From Astragalus membranaceus (taxonomy: Eukaryota; Streptophyta; Magnoliopsida; Fabales; Fabaceae): DNA of 64,000 nucleotides. The notes under the pieces are model-generated. The model did no database searches and was not told the origin of the DNA. It saw nothing but the letters and a program-made list of their open reading frames with translations. The DNA is taken from NCBI GenBank assembly GCA_039519185.1, contig CM076846.1, positions 126,484,182 to 126,548,181 of the forward strand, written 5' to 3'. How positions within the stretch are numbered: position 1 is the stretch's first letter; the number at the start of each line of letters is the position of its first letter. This document shows, piece by piece, positions 21,455 to 32,010 of this stretch. A program made the position numbers and the translations under genes.

Positions 21455-21688
21455 TGTGATCATAAGCTACTGACTGCATGGGAAGCTGTAGCAAGCACAC
21501 CAAGATGTATGCTTTGGCTTGATATCACAGATGAAAGCATAGTACGTTACTGTCTAGCCATTCGCCTAACACCAACTCTCAGTTGTCCATGTTCTCCCCT
21601 TAGGAAAACAAAAGCATCTCCAGCAACTAATCTTTTCGACACGACAAATGTGCTCCAGCCGGCTGTAAGCAAGTGCCTCCTTGGTTGA
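21455..21688 (-). pseudogene. Captured auxin response factor (ARF) fragment
   Basis: Entering from an intron acceptor (CTAG), the minus-strand frame reads GQPRRHLLTAGWSTFVVSKR and LVAGDAFVFLRGEHGQLRVG, then VRRMARQ. This is the end of the B3 DNA-binding domain of auxin response factors. It continues with SSVISSQSMHLGVLATASHA, the conserved segment just after B3. A CAG-TAA where ARFs normally have a codon such as CAA is a nonsense mutation immediately after RMARQ. The dimerisation part of the domain and all downstream regions are missing. Confidence 0.9.
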
Positions 21689-22017
21689 CCTAGATAACAT
21701 TAGTGGAAGAGATTAGCCAGAATCACACTTCCACATCACGGTAATGAAGCAATATAAGGACTAGTTGGAAAGCATTTCTCATTCAATGCAAGTCATAATA
21801 CTCATCCATTCCAGAAGCTGAATATGCAATTAAAATCAAACAAAGAAGGCTTCCAATATAAGTGCCAAATTTCCTCTATTTATATGTCAGTCAGTAAATA
21901 AACAAATACGTTGATCACTTCTATTTCTTTCAAGAACAATTCAATATACTCATAAATCAACACACAAAAATGACGAATCAGAAAAATTAGGGTTTCAGAA
22001 GCATTTATGAAGCATAC

Positions 22018-22208
22018 CTTCTCAAAGGCATGTCTCGGAACTAGAGGATCATAAGGAGCTGAAAGAATAGCCTCAGAGTGCCAAAGAGGATTGTACCATC
22101 TTCTAAACCCACCATCTTTGCTAGAGTACAAGTGACCAGGTGGAAAACACTCAAAATGTTCACAATCATCATTCAGACCTTTCATTTCTGATGAAATCCA
22201 AACAGAAC
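22018..22208 (-). pseudogene. Captured asparagine synthetase exon
   Basis: A single minus-strand exon of 191 bases, with AG acceptor and GT donor in place, encodes GSVWISSEMKGLNDDCEHFE and FPPGHLYSSKDGGFRRWYN. It ends SAPYDPLVPRHAFEK. This is the region between the glutaminase and synthetase domains of glutamine-dependent asparagine synthetase. The frame is intact, but it is only one exon of a much larger gene and lacks both active sites. Confidence 0.9.
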
Positions 22209-22421
22209 CTGAATCTATAGAGGTGTTAAACTTATCAAAATTTGCACATAAATGCTATAGATTTAATTCAAATTTAGGAGATTGTATAACATTAATTACT
22301 TTGTAATCCCCAACCAATCTTCACAATTTATCATTATCATTAATAAGAAAGCAACTGTTCAAGTTATAATCATAAGAAATAAAAGAATTTATAGATTTAT
22401 TGAACCTGAATAACAAGTATA

Positions 22422-23054
22422 CCTGGTTTGAAAAATGTTCTGGATCATCTTGCGAGGCGATTCTTGTGCTGCATCCTCCAACAGAAGCAGCTTGTCCGAG
22501 GAGAGGCGCCATCCCAGAGCACCCAGATTTTCCTCTGCTTGTGTTATTGACTTGACCCCAGGAATTGGCACCGTACCTTTGCATATTATGCACCAATTTA
22601 TTGCAACCTGTCATGATAAAGTAATGCATTAGAAGATGAACTTAATTGCTCGGTAAAGGTTGGTGTAACCTGTCATGATAAATGCTGCATTCACAAACAC
22701 ACCAGACCTGCTTCCTTCCACAGTACCTGTTCCAGCATATATATCCAAGCACCTATGTCCTATAACAAAAATTTGCCAGTGTTAAATCAATCTTGGTTAT
22801 TCCAAGGAATTAACAAAATTTAGTGGAGTAAAAGGTAGTATTAGCTTAACCTTCACTTATCAAAATATAGCTATGAAAATTCCTTAAATCATTACATTTA
22901 AGAAAGTCCCAGTTGGGACTTGAGATGGTGAATATTTCCCAGTAAGCATTCCAAGTCCTAGAGGACTATAAGCACTCATGCGAATACCAAGAGAATCACA
23001 TATGCTCTTGATCTCTAGTTGATCTTTCCCCATGCTTAGCAAAGAAAATTGCAC
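22422..23054 (-). pseudogene. Captured aldo-keto reductase fragment
   Basis: The upstream minus-strand exon (about 23054-22902) encodes VQFSLLSMGKDQLEIKSICD and LGIRMSAYSPLGLGMLTGKY. The downstream exon (about 22611-22422) encodes VAINWCIICKGTVPIPGVKS, AEENLGALGWRLS and SPRKMIQNIFQTR. These match the C-terminal half of plastid-type plant aldo-keto reductases of the At1g06690 kind. The segment normally linking the two exons is absent or degraded, and the catalytic Asp-Tyr-Lys-His region is missing. It is the fragment nearest the presumed promoter end of Pack-CACTA element 3. Confidence 0.87.
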
Positions 23055-23639
23055 CTGAAATGTTGAAATTATAAAGAAGATCAATGTCACCAACTTTGAC
23101 AGGTTCATAAGTTTTTTCAAGGTATTTCACAATCATCTCATAATCATTTGAATCCTTCTTCAAGTGAGAAATTGAGCAACAATAACATATCAATGTTTAT
23201 AAAAAAATCAATAACACCAGCAATAACAGACTGATTTCGATAATAACCTAACCAAAGTCCATCAAAGAAATTCCATGAAAAAATTCCAAAACATTATCGT
23301 AATTTTTGGAACTAAAAACAATGAAAAAAAACGAATGGATTTATAGAAGGAAGGAAACATAGGTCTGGAGAAGACAAAATCTGGTTTCCAGATTTAATTC
23401 CCTGATAGAGCAAAAACAGTTTTCCAAATTTAATTCTTTTCAACCAACATATGAAATCGAAGACAAAAAGAAGAAACTATCAATTTCAAACTATAAGCCG
23501 AATCAGAACAAATGAAGACAAAGCTTCAAGATCTATAGCATTTGAGAACCTAATAAGCTTTTGCACAAATAGAAAACCCTAGAAATTAGAAAAAGGGGTA
23601 CCTAAAGAAATGTGAAGAAAACCCTACAGATTGCGAAGA

Positions 23640-23910
23640 GTGAGAGAGACGGCGGAGAGGAAAGGCGGCGACGGAGAGGAAAGGTGGCGACGAAATTGAA
23701 AGGCAAACAGAGTGAACTTGCGCTGCGTTACTAAGAGAGTGAACTTTGCGAGACGACGTGGAGAGCAGAAACGGCGTGGAGAGCAGTGACGGCGTGGAGA
23801 GAAGAGACGGCGTGGAGAGCAGTGACCTTGGGAGAGAAGACGAAGTGGAGAGCAGAGACGGGGAGAGTGGAGAGAGCAGAGGCGGCGAGAGTGGAGAGCT
23901 TGAAGTTTCA
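23640..23910 (-). repeat. GA-rich (minus strand TC-rich) leader region
   Basis: Repeats of GAGAGCAGTGACGGCGTG and GAGAGGAAAGGCGGCGACG make this strongly purine-rich. On the minus strand it is pyrimidine-rich and lies directly upstream of the captured exons, like the leader in element 1. Confidence 0.65.
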
Positions 23911-23967
23911 GCGTGAGAGATTGAAAGAATACGAGAGAACGCGAGGTATTGGAAAAAAAATATGGGA

Positions 23968-24265
23968 CCTTTAGCATCGGTGGTTTATACACCGATGCTA
24001 AATGTCTAAAGCAAATACATTTAGCGTCGGGTATATTAAACACCCGATGCTAAATGTATTTGCTTTAGACATTTAGCATCGGGGTGTTTAAATACCCGAT
24101 GCTAAATGTCTAAAACAAATACATTTAGCATCGGGTGTTTAAACACCCGATGCAAAAAGTAGGCGCGGAATATGAAATCTTCCATTTAATTACAAAAATG
24201 CCACCGGTTCAACATTTAGCATCGGTTGTTCAAACAACCGATGTTAAATGATGCTTAATAATGTC
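23968..24265. repeat. Right subterminal repeats of Pack-CACTA 3
   Basis: Inverted pairs of ACATTTAGCATCGGGTG and its complement, then the shared TAATTACAAAA/TGCCACCGG motif, then the terminal repeat. Confidence 0.88.
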
Positions 24266-25324
24266 TTTTTTCCACTAGTGGACGCCGATAACTTTCCGGT
24301 GTGGCTCCAACAGGTCGAGCCGGTGCTTCGCGCACACAAACTTCATCGATTCTGTGTATCTCCAGAAGTCCCGCCGCAATACCTCACTGACGCGGATCGT
24401 GAAGCGAAATTAGAGAATCCTGCTTACACGGAAGGGGAACTTCATGATTTAATTCTCCTCACATGGTTGCAATCGTCTCTCACGCCCTCTGTTCTAGCAA
24501 AAGTCATAGGTTGCCGCTATACTTGGCAGCTCTGGGAGAAAATTCACTATAACTCTCAATCCAAGATCAAGGCTCAAGCAAGGAACCTTCGAATCGAGCT
24601 TCGCAAGACGAAGAAAGGAGAGAAATCGATTTCAGAGTTCTTCGCTCGCATCAAACAACTCGTTGATTCGCTACTTCCAATTGGTGAAACTGTCACAACG
24701 CAAGAGCAATTAGATGTAATCCTTGAAGGATTACATTCGGAATACGAATTTATTGTGACTTTGATTTCCACGAAAATTGGCTCGTTTGAGTTTTCAGAAG
24801 TTGAATCGCTTCTTCTCGCACACGAAGTGCGTGTTAAGCAACAAACAGAAGTAATCAGTGGTGTTTCCACTCTGAATCTCACTCAGGCTTCCTCCAAACC
24901 TGAGAACGATTCTGCTCCTTCCACAGAACTTTTGCCTCAAGCGCACTTCACTGCCTCGGGCTCTGGTGCGCCTGTCCGTGGTGGTCGTGGTGGACGTTTT
25001 GGTCGTGGCAGAGGTGGCAGATCTGGACATTTTGGTGGTCGCAGCAACGTTCAATGCCAGGTCTGCTACAAGGTAGGTCACGACGCTATCAACTGTTATC
25101 ATCGCTTCAATGCAAACTATGTACCTGCCTTTGTTCCTCCTCAACCACAACAATTTGCCACAAATCCATACCAGTACATTAGATCTGCACCTCAGAATGC
25201 CTTGGTGTGGACTAATCCTGCTTTTGCACCTGCAATGGCGCCTGCTACTGCTGCACCAGTGTATCCACAAGCCTTTATGGGCTATGATGCTACTGTTAAT
25301 GGTTCCAACACTCCTCTGCAGTAG

Positions 25325-28300
25325 TCACAGAACTGGATTGTTGATTCTGGCGCTTGTCATCACATCACGGGAAATCCAAATAACTTTGCTACCTCTACTC
25401 CACTGAATGGCCAGGAACATGTGTTCCTAGGTAATGGTAAAGGACTTTCTATTAACTCTGTTGGCTCCACATCTTTTACATCTTCACTTGCACCTAACAC
25501 CTATTTACATCTTAATAATATGCCTCTAGTTCCACAAATCACTAGGAACGTTGTTAGTGTAAGCAAGTTTGCCAAGGATAATAATGTCTTCTTTGAGTTC
25601 CATCCTTATGTTTGTCTGGTTAAATCTCAGGTTGATGGTTCTATTCTGTTGCGTGGTCACCTTAATTCTGAAGGTCTTTACAGCTTTCCAAGTCCTGTTC
25701 CTGGTCCCAGTGCATCAAATTCAAGTCACACAGCTGCCCAGTCTTCCAGTGCTGCATCTAGTAGTGCTATATCACCTGTCTCTAATACTATATTTCCACC
25801 TGTAATAAATACATCAGTTGCCCCCAATTCCCCTAACACTGTACCAGCACACACCACCTCTGCTTCATCCTTATGGCATCTTAGGTTAGGCCATCCTAAC
25901 CACAATGTATTGAACAATATTCTTCAGTTGTGTAACAAACCTATTAATAGTAAATCAATTCATGAATTTTGTGTAGCCTGCTGTATGGGTAAACTTCACA
26001 AGTTACCTTCTCAACCTTCAACTACAGTTTATAATTCTCCATTAGAACTTGTATTTTGTGATGTTTAGGGCCCTGCACCTGTGAACTCTACTCTACTATG
26101 TGTCCTTTATTGATGCATACAATAGATTCACTTGGATCTACTTCATCAAAGAAAAATCAGAAACACTTTCAATCTTTAAACAATTCCAAACTCTTGTTGA
26201 ATTGTAATTAAATCATAAAATCAAAGCAGTACAGTCAGATTGGGGTGGGGAATTTAGACCTTTCACCAAATTTTTGTCTTCCCTAGGTGTTGAGCACCGT
26301 ATCATTTGCCCTCACACCCATCACCAAAATGGTGTGGTGGAAAGAAAACATAGGCATATTGTAGATATGGGCCTTTGCTTACTCTCTCAAGATTATTTGC
26401 CTTTAAAATTCTGGGATCATGCATTTCATACGGCTGTATATCTCATCAATAGGCTACCCTCCATATCTAATTATGCAGTCATTCCTCTTACTGTCTTGTT
26501 CAATAAATTGCCTGATATTGATTTCCTTAAGGTGTTTGGTTGTGCTTGTTTTCCCTTGCTAAGACCATACAATAATCATAAGTTTCAATTTAGATCCTCT
26601 GAATGTGTTTTCCTGGGCTACTCACCTTCTCACAAGGGTTATAAGTGTCTTGACTCCAATGGTCGTCTCTTTATTTCCAAGGATGTCATTTTTAATGAAT
26701 AGAAATTTCCTTACTTTACCATACCCTCCTCTGCTCCATCAAGTACTGCTCCTTCAGTATCCACTCTTTTTCCTCTTGGAGTCTTACCTACTAGAACTGG
26801 TCCCACTCTCCCCTCCCAACCTCCTTCACCTATACTGGCCTCTCCAACAGCCACTCATGTACCCTCTCCTCTATCTTTGGTTCCCTTCAACCAGTCCCCA
26901 GTTTCCCCAGTTGCACAATCACCTGTACCATCTACACCAGAACAGCTACCATCAACTGCCTCTCCAACTGTCAGTCAGCATTCATCTCCCTCTGTCCTAA
27001 GCATCACCAATGTTCCACCTCTCACTAATGTCCACCCAATGCAAACTCGTTCTAAAAGTGGAATTGTCAAACCTAAATTGTTTCCTACTTTGCTACTTAC
27101 TGTTGCTGAGCCACATAATGTTGCTCAAGCTCTCAGCATTCCTGAATGGAATCAGGCCATGCAGCTTGAGTATCAAGCTCTTGTTGCTAACAATACTTGG
27201 ACATTAGTTCCATTACCATTTGGTAGGAAAGCAGTTGGTAGCAAATGGGTGTTTCGGGTTAAGGAAAACCCTGATGGGTCATTAAATAAATACAAGGCCA
27301 GGCTTGTGGCCAAAGGGTTTCTCCAGCAGTATGGCTGTGACTACTCTGAAACTTTTGCACCAGTGGTGAAACCTGTAACTGTGTGTATCATTTTAACACT
27401 GGCTATTTCCTACAAATGGAACATTCAGCAGCTTGACATAAATAATTCTTTTCTCCATGGGTTACTTGAAGAAGAGGTCTACATGACACAACCACAAGGC
27501 TTTGAAATTGGTGAAAAAGGACTTGTATGCAAGCTCAACAAAGCTATCTATGGATTAAAACAGGCTCCAAGAGCCTGGTATGAAAGACTCACTCATACTC
27601 TCATCAGCTTTGGTTTTGCATCAAGCAAGTGTGATCCCTCCTTATTGGTGTACAACCACAATGGTGTATGTCTCTATATCCTCATCTATGTGGATGACAT
27701 TATCATTACGGGTTCCTCTTCTTCAGCTGTTCAGGACATCATTACTAGACTGGGTGGTGTCTTTGCTCTCAAGCAATTTGGTGCTCTTGATTACTTCCTT
27801 GTTATAGAAGTCAAGCATGGTGCAAATGGCTCTATTCTCCTGTCACAGTCCAAGTATATACGTGATCTTTTAGCCAAGGCAGACATGACTGGTGCTAAAG
27901 GCATCTCTACACCACTGCCAGCCAAGATAAAACTCTCCAAATTTGGTTCTGATTTTCTTCAGGACCCCACTGTGTACAGGTCCATTGTGGGGGGTTTACA
28001 ATATGCTACAATCACTCGCCCTGAGATTGGCTTTGCTGTTAATAAAGGCTGTCAATTTATGTCTCAGCCACTTGAATCACACTGGGTTGCTGTGAAACGT
28101 ATATTAAGGTATCTAAATGGCTCTACTGATCTTGGTCTCATGTTGGAACCTGCTCTCAAGTCACCTCCTTTCATGTTGCAAGCCTTCTGTGATGCAGATT
28201 GGGCATCTGATGTAGATGACCGTAGGTCTACATCTGGTGCCTGTGTGTACCTTGGTCCTAACTTGGTGTCTTGGTGGTCCAAGAAGCAGTCCTTGGTAGC

Positions 28301-28691
28301 CAAGTCCAGCGCTGAAGCTGAGTACCACGGCTTAGCCCTTGCAGCCTCTGAAATTCTGTGGATTCAGTCTCTGTTACAAGAACTGCAGGTTCCCACCCAT
28401 GTTCCAGTAATTTACTGTGACAACAAAAGCACAGTTGCTCTAAGTCACAATCCTGTCTTGCATTCACGAACAAAGCATATGGAGTTGGATATATTTTTTG
28501 TGAGGGAAAAGGTTCTAAGTAAATCCCTCATTGTTTCCTATGTTCCTGCAGAAGAACAGGTAGCAGGCATTCTCACAAAGTCTCTTGCCAAACCTGCATT
28601 TTGTTTCCTGCGTGACAAGCTCAGAGTTGCAAGCTTCAGTCAACTCTCCACTCTGAACTTGAGGGGGAGTAATAGGGAATATACTAGTTAG
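25325..28691 (+). pseudogene. Copia pol (protease, integrase, RT, RNase H), inactivated
   Basis: After the gag stop the same frame gives the aspartic protease motif VDSGACHHITG. It continues with the pre-integrase segment (WHLRLGHPN, CVACCMGK). A TAG at 26066-26068 replaces the Trp of FCDVWGPAP in integrase, and a +1 shift follows near 26095. A further TAA lies near 26206. The integrase then shows SDWGGEF and HHQNGVVERKH. A TAG at 26700 is another nonsense change. From 26877 to 28691 the frame is open: KWVFRVKENPDG, LDINNSFLHG, the RT catalytic YVDDIIITG, and RNase H with CDADWASD, SSAEAEYHGL and KHMELDIFFV. The C-terminus runs into the 3' LTR. All expected copia domains are present, but the polyprotein cannot be made intact. 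Confidence 0.94.
28660..28669 (+). promoter_or_regulatory. Polypurine tract
   Basis: TGAGGGGGAG immediately precedes the 3' LTR at 28670. Confidence 0.85.
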
Positions 28692-28908
28692 TATGTAGCT
28701 TTACATTGCATTTTGTTTAAGTGAACTTTTTGTATTGCTTTAGTGAGTTAGTTGTTGATCTGTGATGCCACATCAGCTAACAGAATTAGAGTGAATCTCT
28801 AACAGAATTGTATTAAGCCTTCATGTATATAAACTGAACTCTCAATTGAGAGAATCAGAAAATCAATACAACAGAATTCAGTTGCAATGAATACTTCAGA
28901 CTTCTACA
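28670..28908 (+). repeat. Copia 3' LTR
   Basis: 239 bp, the same length as the 5' LTR and differing at five positions by my count. It is followed by the TATAT target duplication. Confidence 0.92.
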
Positions 28909-28913
28909 TATAT

Positions 28914-30505
28914 CATTTTTTTATAAGCAAAATATTAATTTAAAAGGAGTATTAGGAGTAGTCTAACACTTATAGATACAAGGGGTCACATTAAAATTTC
29001 TTTGGGTCAAAACTCTGTGGGAAAAAGACCCAAAGAGGAAAAAGTGTACCGCAGGAAGAGCGAGGCGAAAAGTCAATTACAACAAGTTCAATTTCTACCG
29101 ATAAGAAAAGCTAGGTTAAAAATGTTGCTATTGGTGTCACTTCTTTGCGGTGAGGGATCCATAAGTTTTCATTAGTGGGGGCAAAAATATAATCTATCGT
29201 ATTTTCTCAAAACAAATATTATGAGATTTTACGGAATAGATAGTTTCATAGAAAAAATTCTAAAATACTTAAATTTTTACAAATTACAAAGCTTGAAATG
29301 TAAAATTATTACAAATTTATTCTCTCTTTTATTGATCTATTGTGAATTACATCGTTTATTTTAAAAAAATATGCATGAGGGCGGTATCTATTTTTTTATG
29401 AGGGCAAAAATAAATAATTATATATATATTTGTAAAGTAAAAAAGTTTATCATGTGGGGGTAATTGCCCCAATTTGGTTCACTTAGATTCGTCCTGCTTC
29501 TTTGCATGTAAAAAAATCAAAATTGAGTGGTGGAACAGACATGGTTATCATTTTGTTTGTGGTTTACGCACAGTTATGTTTTTAATTCGTTTGTATTTGG
29601 TAGGAGTGATCAACTTTTCTTCTACCAAAATCGTATCTTCCTTAGTTCAAAACGTGCCATCAAACATGACCACATCTACTCGTCAATCAATTCACATCTG
29701 ATAAAATCTCAAATATTCCTTTTATTTTTGTGTATAAGATAAAATTTCAATTCAATTCTGCAATTTGTCTTTTACGAAAATCTCCTATAGATGTTTAGCA
29801 AACAAAAAAGTATACGTTTCATTGATAAAAAAAGTAAAAAAAAGAGGGTTGCATCTAGTCTATGTTGTGATTGGATTGCGATTAGAAGACAGAGATATCT
29901 TATGAACGTGCAAGTACTTTTCCACAATACGAAGTTAGTCTATTTAATCGACACGATAAGAGATATAATATGCTAAGTCTATATATCTTGTATCAGTTTT
30001 GTGTTTATAGAGTCGGTAGATATATGATAACTTAATCTTATGACTTATCATATTTTGTCTTTTTAGTTAAAATTTTATCCTGAGTTTGAGCTGGGTTAGA
30101 AACCTACAAGATAAGATAAGAAAATAATTTATTTATTTACCGTTTTAAAATATAAAAATATGAAATCAAATTAAAAAGTAAATATATATTAAAAAATAAA
30201 ATATAAAATAAAATTTGATGTCGAATTAAAAATTAAAAATATTAGTACTTAATTTTAAAAACTAAGGTATGATCAGGATAATTTTGTCTTTTTGCATAAT
30301 CTAAAATTAAGAAATCTATTAAACTTTGAAAAACTAAAATAAGTGATAAAAAGTTATTATTGAAAAGTATAAAAATAGGAAAGTATTTTAACTTTTCAAC
30401 AAATGAAATATAGTTGTCACAAGAGTGGTTTCATCATTAACATATAATAAATATCATATTATTATTTAGGCTTAAATATATGTTTGGCCCTGCAAATATG
30501 ACCAT
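28914..30505. other. Intergenic, with a possible decayed hAT-type MITE
   Basis: AT-rich sequence. Bases 29147-29505 are bracketed by GGGATCCATAAG...GTGGGGGCAAAA and TGGGGGTAATTGCCCC...TTCGTCC. These resemble the ends of common plant hAT-derived repeats, but no target duplication was confirmed. Nothing else is recognisable. Confidence 0.4.
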
Positions 30506-31230
30506 AATCACTAGTGGAAAAATTAGAAAAGAATTGGAGTTTTTAAGTCGGACTCTGAATTATCCGACTTAAAAAGTGGACGCGGTGGCAATTTTGTAAT
30601 TATTATGGAAAAAATTTCTGGCCCGCAAAGTTTTAAGTCGGGTGAAAACATACGTCCGACGTTAAATGTTTAATTAAATTTTGCAAACACTGAAACCATC
30701 GCACACGTTTCCTACTCTCCACCAAAAAAACAAAAAACTTCTAAAACCCTACGCGTGAGAAATGATGGTATGTTTCTAGCAATGGGAGTTCTCTGATTAA
30801 AATGGGAGTTCTTCCTCTCACAGTCACATATACCAAAACCCTAGCCTCACAAATCCAAAACACAAATTGAACTTGAAAAAGAAAGGAGTAGAGCGCTGAA
30901 GAGAACACCATCGCCGTCATCGTTCATTGCTCGCCGCCGCCGTTGCTTGTTCACCAACGCCTTGCTCGCCGTCTTCGTCTCCTTGCTGCCATCGTCGTCG
31001 CCTTGCTCGCCGTTGTCGTTGCTCATACAAAGAAATCTTCGAGACCCTAAGTTTTCATCTTCGAAACTCAAAGAAATCTTAGGTATGCATCTCTGAAAAT
31101 CAGTGTTTTTGTTTTCGTTTTTCGTTTTTGTTGTTTAACATCTGATATCGTTTTTGGTTAACATCTGATATTGTTTTAGGTAAGCATCTCTGAAAGGCAA
31201 ACCGTCGCCCATACGCTCTGTTAGACTATT

Positions 31231-31353
31231 GGAGTTCTTCCGGCTTCAAATCACTTTGCAGAACTTGCAGAACGAATGGCAGTTAGAAAAACATGGATGC
31301 AATCAGCTGAAATCAAGTCTCAAGATGTAGTAGTAGGATTCTTTGTTGCACTG
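31231..31353 (+). pseudogene. Captured beta-1,3-galactosyltransferase exon
   Basis: The frame reads GVLPASNHFAELAERMAVRK, then TWMQSAEIKSQDVVVGFFVA, and ends at a GTAAG donor. This matches the start of the catalytic domain of plant hydroxyproline O-galactosyltransferases (GT31), which glycosylate arabinogalactan proteins in the Golgi. The tripeptide ELA before ERMAVRK looks like a small duplication relative to the family pattern HFAERMAVRK. Only this exon is present. Confidence 0.82.
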
Positions 31354-31931
31354 GTAAGGTTTATTTGTGGTCTTTGTTTTTATCTAGGATAGAAGGACAA
31401 CATTCATAGGGTTATTGTATGGAAGCCTTATGATAAATTTTTAGGTTTAAATCTTGATGGGGCAAGGTCAAAATCTTTGGTTTGGGCTTCAGAATCTTGA
31501 TGGGGCAAGGTTATCATTTTGGAGAGCTAGGATTGGATTTGTTGGTACATAATATAGAGTTTGATCCTTGTTGGCCTCACTGCTATAGAATTTGTTGGTA
31601 CTCAAATTTTCAATACATTAGTTCTCACTTATTTTTACCTAGAGAAATTAACTATTGTAAATATCACAATGTGTGTGTCTTTTATATATTTGCTTACTGG
31701 TCTATGATGCTGCTGCAATGCTACTTACATGCTTACCTGCTCTGTTATGGTATTCACTTTACCAAGTTCCAATTTTTTTTATCTCTTCTCTTAATGAATT
31801 TTTGTTGCAGTGGACATGGGCTTCTACAATCCTGCAAAGCTCTAATGTTGCTAGGCAGTATGGGATCAGTTGACCTTTTTGGTATGCTAGTGGGGCTACC
31901 ATTCAGGCATGGAGTTTATATCATATTCCTT

Positions 31932-31934
<3 letters not shown>

Positions 31935-32010
<76 letters not shown>
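31935..32010. repeat. (TA)n microsatellite
   Basis: About 75 bases of nearly pure TA, interrupted once by TG, inside a captured DUR3 intron. Confidence 0.95.

Larger units (their letters stand above)
20667..24280 (-). mobile_element. Pack-CACTA element 3 (3.6 kb, three captured genes)
   Basis: The termini are CACTAGTGCAAAAAAGAC (left) and GTCTTTTTTCCACTAGTG (right), flanked by GAC at 20664-20666 and 24281-24283. The subterminal units are palindromes of ACATTTAGCATCGGTT and its complement (left 20684-21258; right 23968-24265). This is a different subfamily from elements 1 and 2. The TAATTACAAAA + TGCCACCGG motif is near the right end (about 24187-24210). The adjacent inner part is GA-rich on the plus strand, so TC-rich on the minus strand. 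The three captured fragments (aldo-keto reductase, asparagine synthetase, ARF) are all on the minus strand, reading away from that end. No transposase is present. The insertion interrupts copia gag and so is younger than the copia insertion. Confidence 0.93.
20595..25324 (+). pseudogene. Copia gag, split by a CACTA insertion
   Basis: The start ATG at 20595 opens MSSSAVSVLKPFKSFNYQ and continues to KLD, where Pack-CACTA element 3 is inserted (20667-24280, duplication GAC). The frame resumes exactly at 24284 with ADNFPVWLQQVEP. The capsid-like UBN2-type gag segment (LLTWLQSSLTPSV, WEKIHYNSQSKIKAQ, KSISEFFARIKQLVD) follows. Then come an Arg/Gly-rich stretch and the zinc knuckle CQVCYKVGHDAINC (CX2CX4HX4C) that binds element RNA. 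Gag proteins form the virus-like particle. A TAG at 25322-25324 separates gag from pol in the same frame. In most copia elements gag-pol is continuous, so this stop is probably a nonsense mutation, although readthrough cannot be excluded. Confidence 0.92.
20263..28908 (+). mobile_element. Ty1/copia retrotransposon with nested CACTA
   Basis: Two 239-bp LTRs (20263-20501 and 28670-28908) flank gag-pol. The insertion is framed by the 5-bp duplication TATAT at 20258-20262 and 28909-28913. A methionine-initiator-type primer site TGGTATCAG follows the 5' LTR, and a GAGGGGGAG polypurine tract precedes the 3' LTR. The domain order protease, integrase, reverse transcriptase, RNase H is that of copia. 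Without the 3.6-kb CACTA insertion plus its 3-bp duplication the element is about 5.0 kb. I count five differences between the LTRs (about 2%). Several stops and a frameshift inactivate pol. Confidence 0.95.

Noticed and set aside
24574..25270. Minus-strand open frames opposite copia gag
   Set aside because: They are shadows of the gag coding frame, which shows clear domain motifs on the plus strand.
25322..25324. Programmed stop-codon readthrough between copia gag and pol
   Set aside because: Pol has several further stops and a frameshift, and copia gag-pol is normally continuous. Simple nonsense mutation is the more economical explanation, although it is not formally excluded.
31482..31934. 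Plus-strand frame of 150 codons beginning MGFRILMGQGYHFG
   Set aside because: Most of it is intron-like sequence. Only the end overlaps a DUR3 exon, and there in a different frame, so it is not a gene.
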